A stretch of 15,353 nt of DNA from Sphingomonadales bacterium (GTDB taxonomy: Bacteria; Bacteroidota; Bacteroidia; UBA7662): contig VHBD01000020.1 of NCBI GenBank assembly GCA_016872125.1, forward strand, positions 1 through 15,353, read 5' to 3'. Positions 6,813 to 15,353 of the stretch are shown here, one piece after another; the stretch's first letter is position 1; each line of letters begins with the position of its first letter. Both the position numbers and the translations under genes were made by a program. Under the pieces are notes generated by a model that saw nothing but the letters and a program-made list of their open reading frames with translations, was not told where the DNA came from and ran no database searches.

Positions 6813-8036
6813 ATGATATTGAGCCGCTTACTTACCGTTTTGGGCCGCGGCGCCTTGACCATTTTTCTACTTCAATTCCTAATAAGACCTCAAGAGGTTG
6901 TCGCTCAACCCAATGGGGCGGAGCTATTCGCCAACAATTGCGCATCCTGTCACAAAATCCACGAGGATTTGGTAGGTCCAGCGCTGAAAGGCATTGAACA
7001 GCGCAGGGATCAGGCTTGGCTTCTCAAATGGATACGCAATTCCCAGGCGGTGATTGCTTCCGGGGATCCCTATGCGGTGAAATTGTACGAGAAATGGAAT
7101 AAATCGGTCATGTCCGCCTTTGATTGGTCCGATGAGGAGATCATTGCCGTTTTGGCCTACATCAAAGAAGAGGGGGCCAAAGCACCTGTGGCTGCGGCGA
7201 GTCCTGCTGACGGAGGGGGTGCGGGATCGGATGGAAATAGCGGCGGCGGTTCCGGTGAATTCACGAGTCTTACCTTATGGGTCGTTCTTTTTGCGGCGGG
7301 TATCATTATTTTGTTATTGAGCCTATTGCAGCGGCAATACCGTCTTTTGTATGAAGAACGCCTTGCGACGGGGCGTATCCCACAAAGTGAACTGCGACAA
7401 TTCGGTTGGACTCTGCGCCCAAAGCCTTTGCATTTGGTGGGTGGTGGCCTCACCTTGATATTGGTTTCAGGAGTAGGTTGGGGTGTGGATATGGCTTCTA
7501 ATATTGGAATTCAGCAGGGGTATCAACCGACCCAGCCCATAGCCTTTTCTCACGAACTGCACGCAGGTGCTCACGAAATTGCTTGTACCTATTGCCATAC
7601 CGGTGCAGAGCGCGGGAAATCAGCCACCATTCCTTCGGTGAATGTTTGCATGAATTGCCATAACCAAATCAAGAAGGAATCCCCTGAAATCAAGAAGATT
7701 CTTACCGCCTACGAAACCAATACCCCCATTGAATGGGTTAGGATTCATAATCTCCCTGATTTTGGGTATTTTAATCACTACCAGCATTACAAAGTCGCAG
7801 GCATTCAATGCCAGAAATGCCATGGACCTATTGAGAAAATGGCCGAAGTGTATCAGCATAGCCAGTTGACCATGGGTTGGTGTATTAATTGTCATCGCGA
7901 GACCAAAGTCAATTTGGATAACGGTTACTACCAACAAGTTCATGGAAATTCCGAGGCTTTCAAGCAAGCCGTGGCGGACAAAGGCTTGACCATTGCCAAC
8001 CTCGGTGGTTTGGATTGTGCCAAATGCCATTATTAA
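6813..8036 (+). CDS. actA: Alternative complex III subunit ActA, multiheme cytochrome c with extra N-terminal heme domain
   Basis: ActA is the membrane-anchored, periplasmic multiheme cytochrome of ACIII and carries electrons toward the cytochrome oxidase. This 407-residue protein has a signal peptide (about 1-31). A class I-type monoheme domain follows, with CASCH at 43-47 and Met100 as a likely axial ligand. After a Gly-rich linker (about 133-148) come two hydrophobic spans (about 153-173 and 206-225). The pentaheme part has CTYCH at 258-262, CMNCH at 279-283, CQKCH at 333-337, CINCH at 357-361 and CAKCH at 402-406. The total is six heme sites, whereas the characterised ActA proteins are described as pentaheme, so the N-terminal domain is an added module. 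I chose the ATG at 6813 because it gives a proper signal sequence. The actB reading frame begins 3 bases after the stop. It is the first gene of the operon. Confidence 0.93.
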   Translation: MILSRLLTVLGRGALTIFLLQFLIRPQEVVAQPNGAELFANNCASCHKIHEDLVGPALKGIEQRRDQAWLLKWIRNSQAVIASGDPYAVKLYEKWNKSVMSAFDWSDEEIIAVLAYIKEEGAKAPVAAASPADGGGAGSDGNSGGGSGEFTSLTLWVVLFAAGIIILLLSLLQRQYRLLYEERLATGRIPQSELRQFGWTLRPKPLHLVGGGLTLILVSGVGWGVDMASNIGIQQGYQPTQPIAFSHELHAGAHEIACTYCHTGAERGKSATIPSVNVCMNCHNQIKKESPEIKKILTAYETNTPIEWVRIHNLPDFGYFNHYQHYKVAGIQCQKCHGPIEKMAEVYQHSQLTMGWCINCHRETKVNLDNGYYQQVHGNSEAFKQAVADKGLTIANLGGLDCAKCHY

Positions 8037-8039
8037 CAG

Positions 8040-11000
8040 TTGCCGAAAATTATCCCTCTAAATTCGCCTCACGTGGAAAAGAAATACTGGAGAAGCCTGG
8101 ACGAACTTCAACAAACAGACACCTTTGTTCAGGAGAGTTCACGGGAATTTGCCCAAGAGCTGCCCATCGAATCCCTATGGTCTGATGGCGCAGGTATTCA
8201 AAGCAGTCGCCGTGATTTTTTGAAATATTGCGGGTTTGGGCTGTCAGCAGCTGCTTTGGCGGCATGCAACAAAACCCCCGTAAAGAAGGCCATCCCTTTC
8301 GTGATGCATCCGGAGGAGATTTCTCCTTCTTTGCCGAATTGGTATGCCAGCACCTACTTTGATGGCCATGATTATGCCTCGGTTCTGGTCAAAACCCGTG
8401 AAGGTCGTCCAATTAAATTGGAAGGCAACAAACTTTCTTCGTTGAACCAAGGTGGACTTAATGCCCGGGTTCAAGCCTCGGTTTTGGGGGTTTACGACGA
8501 AGAAAGAATCCAAGAACCTGAAATCGAAGGCCAGAAGGCGAGTTGGGAGGAATGGCTGGGCGAGGTGGTGCAGGATTTGTCCGGGGCATCGGTAGGCTCG
8601 GTGCTGCTCCTTACCCCTTCGGTGGTTTCTCCTATGACCAAATCGTTGTTGCAACAGCTGATTTCACGTTACCCTGCTATCAAGCATGTGGTGATGGATC
8701 ATCAATCGGTTTCCGGAATCTTGGAAGCCAACGAGGCATCGTTTGGGTTGGCGGCCATTCCGTCCTTGCGTTTCGACAAGGCCAAAGTCATTCTCGGTAT
8801 CGGCGCTGATTTCTTAGGTAACTGGGTATCACCTACCGAATTCACCCGTCAATGGTCCTCAGGCCGTCGTCCATCCAAAGAAAGCCCGGGCATGTCTCGG
8901 CATATCCAGTTTGAGACCATCCTTAGCCTAACAGGGTCCAACGCCGATACCCGCTACACCTACCGATCCTCCCAAGAGGCTTTGGTCGTTGCCAATCTCT
9001 ACAATGCGGTGGCCAAGATTGCAGGCAGGAATCCATTGGATGCCCCTGCCTTGGAATTGGCAGGCAATGCAATTGCCCAGACAGCCAAAGAATTATGGGC
9101 TGCCCGCGGTGTATCCCTGGTGGTCTGCGGTTCCAATGTTCCGGAAGTTCAATTGCTGGTGAACGGCATTAACGATATGTTAGGGAATTATGGTTCTACC
9201 CTGGATTGGTCCTCACCATGGCAGGTCCTTCAGGGTAGAGATTCTCAAGTTTCTCAGGCCCTAAGTGATTTGCAATCGGGTCAATACAAGGCCGTTATTA
9301 TTAATCAAGTTAATCCGGTCTATGCCTCTGCGCAGGGTTCATCCTGGGCTAAGGCCCTTAAAGGTGTTCGTTGTTACGGATTTACCTTAAGGCGTAATGA
9401 AAGCATGGCTCTTTGCAGAGCATTGGCGCCTGCCTCCCACGTCTTGGAATCTTGGGGTGACGCCGAACCACGTCAAGGTCATTTTTCTTTGATGCAGCCG
9501 GCGATCGCTCCCTTGTTTAATTCCCGTACTTGGGATGAAGTCATGTTGGGTTTGTTGGGTCGTCAAGAAAAAGTGTACGATGTATTAAGGAATTCTTGGA
9601 TTGCCAGAGCTTCCGGCTTGGGCGTTGCGTCGGATTTTTCCGCTTTTTGGCGCAAAATCCTGCACGACGGTGTTTTGCAAAAGCAAGGGTCTTCGCAAGT
9701 CACCTTCAAAGGCTTTGATTCATCGGCCATTACCAATTCACTGAAAGTGTCTAAACTTTTGGAAACATCCTCCAAAGGCTTGAATTTGGTAGTGTATTCT
9801 AAATTGGGAATGGGGGATGGTCGTTTGGCTCACATTCCATGGTTGCAAGAAATGCCTGACCCTATTACCAAGGCATGTTGGGATAATTACCTCATGGTCT
9901 CCATGGTAACCGCACAATCCAGAGGCCTCAAGGATGGCGACATGGTTCGAATCAAGGCTGATGGTGTTAAACAGGAAATTCCAGTATTGGTTCAACCGGG
10001 GCTCTTTGCCGATACCTGTGCCCTTGCGATGGGTTATGGTCAACAATTTGCGGGGAAAGCAGGGACGGGTGTCGGGGTGAATGCCGCACCATGGATTCGT
10101 TCATGCGGTTTTGTGAATATTGAATCTTTAGAGAAAACCGGAGAAACATACCAAATAGCCCAAACTCAAACCCATCATACCATCGAAGGGCGTCTCCACG
10201 TGAAGGAAACCACCTTGACAGAATATGCGGCTAATCCGGCCTCGGGGAATGTGAGACCCTATGTTTCGGTACGTCAAGATGATGGATCTACCAAGAAGGT
10301 TTATCCCGGGGTATCCCGCGATGCCATAACCTTATGGCAGAAACGTGATTACGAAGGTCATCATTGGGCTATGGCCATCGACCTCAATGCATGCACCGGT
10401 TGCGGTTCCTGTGTGGTGAGCTGCCAAGTCGAAAACAATGTTCCCGTTGTCGGCAAACAAGAGGTCTTGAATCGTCGCGAAATGCATTGGATTCGTATTG
10501 ACCGTTATTATAATTTTGATAATCAAGGGGAGGGGACAACCACCAGGCGTATCGACCAAGAAAACGAATACTCGGGCATTGATAAGCCTGATCAAGTTTC
10601 GGTGCTGTTTCAGCCCATCATGTGTCACCAGTGCGATAACGCACCTTGCGAGACGGTTTGCCCAGTCTTGGCAACAGTCCACAGTTCCGAAGGATTGAAC
10701 CAAATGGTTTATAACCGTTGTGTTGGAACTCGTTATTGTGCCAACAATTGTCCGTACAAAGTCCGTCGCTTCAATTGGTTTTCGTATATCGATAACCCAC
10801 AGTTTTACAACAACCCTGCCCAGACTGATTTGGGTCGCATGGTGCTGAACCCGGATGTGACGGTGCGCGCGCGTGGTGTTATGGAGAAATGCACCTTCTG
10901 CGTGCAACGCATTCAGGCCGGCAAACTGGACGGAAAGCGCAAAGGCATGCGTCCGGTTGATGGAAGCATACAAACCGCCTGTCAGGAGTCTTGCCCAGCG

Positions 11001-11156
11001 GGGGCCATTGTTTTTGGGGACCTCAACGATCCTCAAAGCGAGGTCTCCCGTCTTTTCCTCAACGAAAGAACCTACGGTGTGGTTGAGGAGCTCAATGTTC
11101 TGCCTTCGGTTAATTTCCTGACCAAAGTCCGTAACACTACCCCAGTTCAAGCCTAA
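8040..11156 (+). CDS. actB: Alternative complex III subunit ActB, molybdopterin-type plus iron-sulfur fusion
   Basis: ActB is the large periplasmic subunit of ACIII, wiring quinol oxidation to the hemes. The 1038-residue protein begins with an extended Tat region ([10 protein letters not shown] at 14-23), the twin arginine SRRDFLK at 56-62 and a lipobox LAAC ending at Cys76. The molybdopterin-oxidoreductase-like domain (about 80-720) lacks the N-terminal Cys cluster of active enzymes, consistent with the cofactor-free domain known in ACIII. The C-terminal ferredoxin-like part has Cys785/788/791/795, Cys862/865/870/874, Cys894/900/904 and Cys951/954/981/985. Thr897 stands where a fourth Cys would be, as expected for the [3Fe-4S] cluster. 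No ATG is available. TTG at 8040, 3 bases after the actA stop, is used here; GTG at 8073, giving MEKKYW, is an equally reasonable start. The protein is otherwise full length. Confidence 0.94.
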   Translation: MPKIIPLNSPHVEKKYWRSLDELQQTDTFVQESSREFAQELPIESLWSDGAGIQSSRRDFLKYCGFGLSAAALAACNKTPVKKAIPFVMHPEEISPSLPNWYASTYFDGHDYASVLVKTREGRPIKLEGNKLSSLNQGGLNARVQASVLGVYDEERIQEPEIEGQKASWEEWLGEVVQDLSGASVGSVLLLTPSVVSPMTKSLLQQLISRYPAIKHVVMDHQSVSGILEANEASFGLAAIPSLRFDKAKVILGIGADFLGNWVSPTEFTRQWSSGRRPSKESPGMSRHIQFETILSLTGSNADTRYTYRSSQEALVVANLYNAVAKIAGRNPLDAPALELAGNAIAQTAKELWAARGVSLVVCGSNVPEVQLLVNGINDMLGNYGSTLDWSSPWQVLQGRDSQVSQALSDLQSGQYKAVIINQVNPVYASAQGSSWAKALKGVRCYGFTLRRNESMALCRALAPASHVLESWGDAEPRQGHFSLMQPAIAPLFNSRTWDEVMLGLLGRQEKVYDVLRNSWIARASGLGVASDFSAFWRKILHDGVLQKQGSSQVTFKGFDSSAITNSLKVSKLLETSSKGLNLVVYSKLGMGDGRLAHIPWLQEMPDPITKACWDNYLMVSMVTAQSRGLKDGDMVRIKADGVKQEIPVLVQPGLFADTCALAMGYGQQFAGKAGTGVGVNAAPWIRSCGFVNIESLEKTGETYQIAQTQTHHTIEGRLHVKETTLTEYAANPASGNVRPYVSVRQDDGSTKKVYPGVSRDAITLWQKRDYEGHHWAMAIDLNACTGCGSCVVSCQVENNVPVVGKQEVLNRREMHWIRIDRYYNFDNQGEGTTTRRIDQENEYSGIDKPDQVSVLFQPIMCHQCDNAPCETVCPVLATVHSSEGLNQMVYNRCVGTRYCANNCPYKVRRFNWFSYIDNPQFYNNPAQTDLGRMVLNPDVTVRARGVMEKCTFCVQRIQAGKLDGKRKGMRPVDGSIQTACQESCPAGAIVFGDLNDPQSEVSRLFLNERTYGVVEELNVLPSVNFLTKVRNTTPVQA

Positions 11157-11200
11157 GACAACCCGCACCCTTTTTACACGATCGGTTCAACCAGAAACCC

Positions 11201-12622
11201 ATGTTCGAATCTCCTACACGAAGACCTCTGATTACTGGGAAAACTTCCTATTCCCAAATCACCGAGGACATTATCAAGCCCATCGAGGCCAAACCTACCA
11301 AATGGTGGTACCTGGGTTTCACTGTATCGCTCGCCGCTCTTGGCCTTTGGTTACTATCGGTTACGTATCTGCTTTTCACCGGGGTTGGGGTCTGGGGTTT
11401 GAACAAAACTGTGGATTGGGGTTGGGATATCACCAATTTCGTTTGGTGGGTGGGTATCGGTCACGCGGGGACCTTGATCTCGGCCGTTCTTCTCTTGTTC
11501 CGCCAAAAGTGGAGGACCGCGGTGAATCGCTCTGCGGAGGCTATGACCATTTTTGCGGTAATCTGTGCAGGGTCGTATCCATTGTTGCACGCAGGTCGTC
11601 CATGGTTGATTTATTGGGTTTTTCCCCTTCCCAATACCTACGGCTCGTTATGGTCCAACTTTAATTCCCCCCTTCTTTGGGACGTATTTGCGATTTCAAC
11701 CTATCTCACGGTGTCCCTTGTTTTTTGGTATGTGGGTCTAATCCCTGATTTGGCGACCATTCGCGATCGTGCGGTGGGGCTCCGTAAGAAGATTTACGGG
11801 TTGATGAGTTTTGGGTGGAACGGTTCGGCCAAAGGATGGCAGCGTTTTGAAAGTGTTTCTTTGATTTTGGCTGGACTTTCGACTCCGCTGGTTCTTTCGG
11901 TCCACACCATTGTTTCCTTTGACTTTGCGACCTCGGTCATTCCTGGATGGCACACCACCATATTCCCTCCCTACTTTGTTGCGGGTGCGGTCTTTTCCGG
12001 TTTTGCCATGGTTCAGACCCTTTTGATCATCATGCGCAAATCCATGCGCTTGGAGCAGTACATCACGTTGAACCATATCGACGTGATGAATAAAATCATC
12101 TTGGTTACCGGTTCTATCGTTGGTTCGGCATACATTACAGAGTTCTTTATCGCATGGTATTCGGCGGTCCCTTATGAGCAATATGCTTTTGTGAACCGGG
12201 CTTTCGGGCCTTATTGGTGGGCCTATTGGACCATGATGACCTGCAACGTGATCACCCCACAATTGTTTTGGTCCCGCAAATTACGTCGCTCTTTGACGGC
12301 TTCCTTCATTATTTCCATATTTGTGAATATCGGAATGTGGTTTGAGCGCTTTGTGATCATTGTTACATCACTGCACAGGGATTACCTGCCTTCTTCTTGG
12401 TTGATGTATTCGCCTACTTGGGTAGAAATTGGGATGTACATTGGCTCGTTAGGGCTATTCTTTACTTTGTTTTTCCTTTTTGCTAAATTCCTGCCGGTGA
12501 TTGCGGTGGCCGAGGTGAAGTCCATTTACAAAACATCCTCCGAAGAGGAGATAGCCAAAACTGCCTCCAAAGAAGGAATTAACCTTCAAGAGGCTCATGC
12601 CCATACCAACGGTGCTCACTAA
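11201..12622 (+). CDS. actC: Alternative complex III subunit ActC, NrfD-like quinol-binding membrane protein
   Basis: ActC is the integral membrane subunit of the NrfD/PsrC family that binds the quinol next to the iron-sulfur domain of ActB. The 473-residue product has about ten hydrophobic spans between residues 36 and 435, with hydrophilic ends. Typical ActC features are GHAGT at 87-91, HAGRPW at 130-135, the Asn/Gly/Trp-rich loop [18 protein letters not shown] at 144-161, and WFERF at 380-384. The His and Asp residues in these motifs are the usual candidates for the quinol pocket. The C-terminal tail (about 438-473) is charged and ends in a His/Ala-rich stretch. It starts 44 bases after actB. 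The long opposite-strand frame at 11738-12262 is a shadow. No defect is visible. Confidence 0.95.
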   Translation: MFESPTRRPLITGKTSYSQITEDIIKPIEAKPTKWWYLGFTVSLAALGLWLLSVTYLLFTGVGVWGLNKTVDWGWDITNFVWWVGIGHAGTLISAVLLLFRQKWRTAVNRSAEAMTIFAVICAGSYPLLHAGRPWLIYWVFPLPNTYGSLWSNFNSPLLWDVFAISTYLTVSLVFWYVGLIPDLATIRDRAVGLRKKIYGLMSFGWNGSAKGWQRFESVSLILAGLSTPLVLSVHTIVSFDFATSVIPGWHTTIFPPYFVAGAVFSGFAMVQTLLIIMRKSMRLEQYITLNHIDVMNKIILVTGSIVGSAYITEFFIAWYSAVPYEQYAFVNRAFGPYWWAYWTMMTCNVITPQLFWSRKLRRSLTASFIISIFVNIGMWFERFVIIVTSLHRDYLPSSWLMYSPTWVEIGMYIGSLGLFFTLFFLFAKFLPVIAVAEVKSIYKTSSEEEIAKTASKEGINLQEAHAHTNGAH

Positions 12623-12661
12623 GTCGTCTAACGATATCAACTTATCCTGTCAACGTTTTTT

Positions 12662-13174
12662 ATGACCAAGAAATACATTCTGGGCTTGTTTCGAGACGAA
12701 GAGCCCTTGCTTCATGCGGTTCACGAACTCCGCAAAGAAGGCAATACGATTCACGAGGTATATACACCATTCCCCGTTCACGGTTTGGACGATGCCTTGG
12801 GCTACAAGCGCAGTCGTCTCCCGCGTGCGGCTTTTCTTTTTGGTTGTTTGGGGGGTACATTGGGTCTCAGTATGCAGGCTTGGATGCTGGGTGTGGATTG
12901 GCCCATGAACATCGGTGGTAAGCCGGCCCTGGCTTGGGTTGACTTTGTGCCGGTGACTTTTGAACTCACCGTTTTGATTACAGCTTTGGGGATGGTAGCT
13001 ACTTATTTGGTTGTATCGGAGTTTATTCCTGGGAATGAGCCCAAAATGCCTGACCCTAGGATTACCTCGGACGTCTTTTGTATTGCCATCCCTGCCGATG
13101 GGGCATCGGCCTCGGTCAGTGCGCGTATGCGTCAATTAGGCGCCGAAGTCCAAGAAAAGGAGGTTGAATTATGA
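12662..13174 (+). CDS. actD: Alternative complex III subunit ActD (DUF3341 family)
   Basis: ActD is a small membrane subunit specific to ACIII; no cofactor is known for it. The 170-residue product begins with a soluble alpha/beta segment containing LGLFRDEE at 7-14 and a helix with HELRKEG. The conserved YTPFPVHGLDDALG stretch follows at 34-47. Two membrane helices lie at about 56-76 and 96-119, and a soluble C-terminal part covers about 130-170. This is the normal length and architecture of the family. The ATG at 12662 lies 39 bases after the actC stop. The gene overlaps actE by the four bases ATGA, implying tight translational coupling of these two subunits. Confidence 0.93.
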   Translation: MTKKYILGLFRDEEPLLHAVHELRKEGNTIHEVYTPFPVHGLDDALGYKRSRLPRAAFLFGCLGGTLGLSMQAWMLGVDWPMNIGGKPALAWVDFVPVTFELTVLITALGMVATYLVVSEFIPGNEPKMPDPRITSDVFCIAIPADGASASVSARMRQLGAEVQEKEVEL

Positions 13175-13797
13175 AACTTTTGAACATGCGAACATCGATT
13201 GCAATTCATCACCTAGGGGTAGGGATAGGGCTTTGGGCTCTAAGTTCTTGTGCCTTGATTGAAGATAACAAAGAACCGGGTTGGGAATACGCACCGCAGA
13301 TGTATGTCTCTACCCCATACGAACCGTACTCTCAGGTTAAGAAAAATTCGATCAACGCCGATGGTAAGAATATGCGTGCCCCCGTTTCTGGCACTATAGC
13401 TCGCAATAGTGTAGGTTATGATAACACTATTTTGGAGTTAATGCACAATTATCCAATCGGCAGGGACAGTGTGGATTATGCCGGTAAGATTCTGCGTAAT
13501 CCTTTGGATTATCAAGATACGACTTTACTGGCTGAGGGGAAGTACTTGTACGGTGTATTTTGCTCCTCTTGTCATGGTGATCAGGGAAATGGTCAAGGGA
13601 AAGTGGGCCTTAAGTACGCAGGGGTTCCCAATTACAAGGATTCCCGTATTCCTGGGCTTCCGTCAGGTCATATTTACCATGTGATTACCTTGGGCAAGAA
13701 CAGGATGTGGGGTTTGGGTTCCCAGATTCGTCCTGAGGATCGTTGGAAGATCGTGCTCTATGTTAATCAGTTAAGAGGCTACAAGGAGCCCTCCTGA
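13171..13797 (+). CDS. actE: Alternative complex III subunit ActE, monoheme cytochrome c lipoprotein
   Basis: ActE is the peripheral monoheme cytochrome of ACIII, on the periplasmic face. The 208-residue protein has a signal sequence with the lipobox LSSC ending at Cys27, so it should be lipid-anchored. A Tyr/Pro-rich segment (about 37-115) follows, with the family motif APVSGTIAR at 70-78. The cytochrome c domain has CSSCH at 131-135, followed by GDQGNGQGK. Met179 is the likely sixth heme ligand, and a terminal helix has WKIVLYVNQLRGY at 192-204. The start ATG lies within the last codons of actD (ATGA overlap). A hairpin overlapping its own stop codon lies between it and actF. Confidence 0.94.
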   Translation: MKLLNMRTSIAIHHLGVGIGLWALSSCALIEDNKEPGWEYAPQMYVSTPYEPYSQVKKNSINADGKNMRAPVSGTIARNSVGYDNTILELMHNYPIGRDSVDYAGKILRNPLDYQDTTLLAEGKYLYGVFCSSCHGDQGNGQGKVGLKYAGVPNYKDSRIPGLPSGHIYHVITLGKNRMWGLGSQIRPEDRWKIVLYVNQLRGYKEPS

Positions 13798-13806
13798 GGG
13801 GAGCTC
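13786..13806 (+). other. Hairpin across the actE stop codon
   Basis: GAGCCCTCC at 13786-13794 can pair with GGGGAGCTC at 13798-13806, with one mismatch and one G-T pair, leaving the TGA stop codon as the loop. A T5 run at 13812-13816 follows after five unrelated bases, so it is not a standard terminator. It could be a processing or attenuation signal that changes the amount of actF relative to the upstream genes, or it may be chance. Confidence 0.3.
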
Positions 13807-13836
13807 TCATGTTTTTGGTGTTAAAAAGATAAAGAA

Positions 13837-15072
13837 ATGGGTTCTCATCACGCCGTTGAAATCAAAGAAGAGCGCTTCGCGCCTTCGTCACGCTTGACCA
13901 CTATCATCCGGATCTTGATAGGAATCGGAATTCTGACAGTGGCTGCCGGGGTTTATACCGACGGCCATCGGTTTTGGGCAAATTATTTGCTAAACAATTG
14001 GTTCTTCTTGGGCTTATCGCTTGCGGGCGTTTTGTTTGTGTCCATTCAATCGGTGAGCAATGCCGCTTGGTCCTTGGGTTATCGTCGAATTGCAGAGGCC
14101 ATGGGGGCTTATTTGCCTTGGGCTTTTGCAGGGTTTGCGGTTCTGATGATTTCTACATCGTTGCATTGGAATCATCTTTATCACTGGGCGCATCACGGCA
14201 TCGCAGAAGAGTTCTTGGAGGGGGGGCAGCCCAATCCGGAATACGATCCCATTATCGCCTCCAAAGTTCCCTACCTCAATGTTCCCTTTATGGCGGCGCG
14301 TATGGCGGTCTTCTTTGGGATTTGGATTCTGTTATATCGCGCGATACGCAGACACTCATTGTTGGAGGATCAAGAAGGGGGGCTATTGCGTATCCGTCGT
14401 ATCAAAACCCTCGCAGCCATTTTCTTACCTGTCTTTGCAGTGACTTGGGCCATGAGTACTTGGGATTACATCATGTCGGTCGATACCCACTGGTACTCCA
14501 CCATTTTTTGGGTTTATCATTTTGCAGCGGCTTGGGTGGCTGCCCTTTCCTTCATGGCGGTCGTGGCGATTCTGCTCAAAAAAGCAGGCTATCTTCCGCA
14601 TTTGAATGACAATCATTTGCATGATTTGGGTAAGTTTATGTTCGCGTTTTCTATATTTTGGGCTTATATCTGGGTATCCCAGTATTTGCTGATCTTCTAT
14701 GCCAACATACCGGAAGAAACAATTTATTTCCAAGAAAGGTTGGAACATTTCAGGATTCCTTTCTTTGTCAACGTAGTGGTAAATTTTGTGTTACCTTTCT
14801 TTCTTCTGATGGCTCGTGGCTCCAAACGTCAATCCAATTACCTGATGGCCGTTGCAATTTTGTTGATTGCGGGCAAGTACCTGGATCTTTATTTGGGGAT
14901 TATGCCGGGTACGGTTGGAGGTCATGCTCATTTCGGTTGGATGGAAATTGGTATGTTTGCAGGGTATGCAGGTTTGTTCCTGTGGGTGGTCACCAGGGCC
15001 TTGGCTTCGGCTTCGATCATTCAGCACCGCCATCCTTACCTTAAGGAATACGCTACCCACGAAGTGATGTAA
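13837..15072 (+). CDS. actF: Alternative complex III subunit ActF, ActC-like membrane subunit
   Basis: ActF is the second large membrane subunit of ACIII and is distantly related to ActC. It helps build the membrane part and may take part in proton handling; that role is inferred for the family. The 411-residue product has about ten hydrophobic spans from about residue 22 to 390. The conserved blocks MSTWDYIMSVDTHWYSTIFW at 206-225 and HDLGKFMFAFSIFWAYIWVS at 262-281 are characteristic, followed by YANIPEETIYF at 288-298 and GGHAHFGWMEIGMF at 361-374. The ends are hydrophilic. The ATG at 13837 follows an A-rich leader, 39 bases after actE. It is the last act gene, and no cytochrome oxidase gene follows within the window. 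Confidence 0.95.
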   Translation: MGSHHAVEIKEERFAPSSRLTTIIRILIGIGILTVAAGVYTDGHRFWANYLLNNWFFLGLSLAGVLFVSIQSVSNAAWSLGYRRIAEAMGAYLPWAFAGFAVLMISTSLHWNHLYHWAHHGIAEEFLEGGQPNPEYDPIIASKVPYLNVPFMAARMAVFFGIWILLYRAIRRHSLLEDQEGGLLRIRRIKTLAAIFLPVFAVTWAMSTWDYIMSVDTHWYSTIFWVYHFAAAWVAALSFMAVVAILLKKAGYLPHLNDNHLHDLGKFMFAFSIFWAYIWVSQYLLIFYANIPEETIYFQERLEHFRIPFFVNVVVNFVLPFFLLMARGSKRQSNYLMAVAILLIAGKYLDLYLGIMPGTVGGHAHFGWMEIGMFAGYAGLFLWVVTRALASASIIQHRHPYLKEYATHEVM

Positions 15073-15127
15073 GGTTAAGGCAGCGTAAGCCTAAGGTTTG
15101 GTGCTATATTCGTTGAAAGCTAGCGCC

Positions 15128-15353
15128 ATGATTTACCGCCCAGGTGAACCCCGTAGGTCACCCTCAACTTCGTTCACAGCATCTCCTTCTGCCCCTGAGG
15201 GCCCAATGAGCACCCCTTGGCGTTCTTTGTTGACCTTGATCGGCGTGTTCTTCTTTTGGGGCTTTGTCGCAGCCTCGAACGATATCCTGATTCCGGTTTT
15301 CAAACAGGCTTTGAACCTTGAGCAGGCCCAAAGTCAAATGATTTCGTTTGCCT
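15128..15353 (+). CDS. Sugar MFS transporter, FucP/GluP-like (5' part only)
   Basis: The window ends inside this gene; 75 codons are visible. After a hydrophilic Ser/Pro-rich N-terminus, the first membrane helix carries FFFWGFVAASNDILIPVFK (42-60). This is the hallmark of the FucP/glucose-galactose family of proton-coupled sugar permeases in the major facilitator superfamily. It would import a sugar across the inner membrane; which sugar cannot be told. Two starts are possible: ATG 15128, giving 26 additional polar residues, or ATG 15206, giving MSTPWRSLL, which is closer to the usual short N-terminus. It lies 55 bases after actF. I see neither a good terminator nor an exact TAnnTTTG box in that gap, so readthrough from the act operon is possible. 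Confidence 0.8.
   Translation, partial: MIYRPGEPRRSPSTSFTASPSAPEGPMSTPWRSLLTLIGVFFFWGFVAASNDILIPVFKQALNLEQAQSQMISFA

Noticed and set aside
10332..11168. 278-residue open frame on the - strand opposite the iron-sulfur part of actB
   Set aside because: It lies wholly antisense to a strongly conserved coding region, has no recognisable domain, and is explained by codon bias of the + strand gene.
11738..12262. 174-residue open frame on the - strand opposite actC
   Set aside because: It is a shadow of the actC coding sequence. Its composition (Arg, His, Gly, Asn-rich) is what antisense of a membrane protein gives.
15073..15127. Imperfect repeat around 15074-15094 as a terminator and TATATTCG (15105-15112) as a promoter for the sugar permease
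   Set aside because: The hairpin has a bulge and no T-tract. The box differs from TAnnTTTG and has no TTG at proper spacing upstream.

Overview
The window is a stretch of ordinary chromosome from a member of the Bacteroidota. Three things point there. The gene set includes a complete actABCDEF operon for alternative complex III (ACIII). The best promoter matches the Bacteroidota sigma-factor consensus (TTTG, 21 bases, TATCTTTG). Start codons lack clear Shine-Dalgarno sequences and tend to sit behind A-rich leaders. I cannot place it below phylum from sequence alone.

Left part (1-3359): der, the ribosome-assembly GTPase with two G domains, is complete on the + strand. It is followed by about 180 bases of AT-rich intergenic DNA. 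Next comes a very small, free-standing lipoprotein gene (1511-1690) with its own consensus promoter and a strong intrinsic terminator. Facing it on the - strand is an S41/C-terminal processing protease. A 121-base divergent region (3239-3359) separates the protease from murQ and carries a TACCTTTG box on each strand.

Middle part (3360-6812): murQ (peptidoglycan recycling), an uncharacterised aromatic-rich acidic protein and an MsbA-like ABC exporter lie head to tail with 9-base gaps, so they are probably one transcription unit. The exporter gene ends in a short imperfect tandem repeat. A weak hairpin plus T-tract follows, in the spacer before the respiratory operon.

Right part (6813-15072): six genes encode ACIII, the quinol:electron-acceptor oxidoreductase that replaces the bc1 complex in these bacteria. 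ActC and ActF are related multi-span membrane subunits, and ActC is the quinol-binding one. ActB is a periplasmic fusion of an inactive molybdopterin-type domain and an iron-sulfur domain. ActA and ActE carry c hemes, and ActD is a small two-helix subunit. Electrons would pass from quinol through the iron-sulfur clusters and hemes to a terminal oxidase. The oxidase genes often found directly downstream are not here. The window instead ends inside a sugar permease gene of the FucP-like MFS family.

I found no mobile element, CRISPR array, tRNA or rRNA, and no clearly undescribed multi-gene system. The points most worth a second look are the six-heme ActA with its extra N-terminal cytochrome domain, the unknown gene between murQ and the exporter, the tiny lipoprotein with a strong promoter and terminator, and the non-ATG start of actB.
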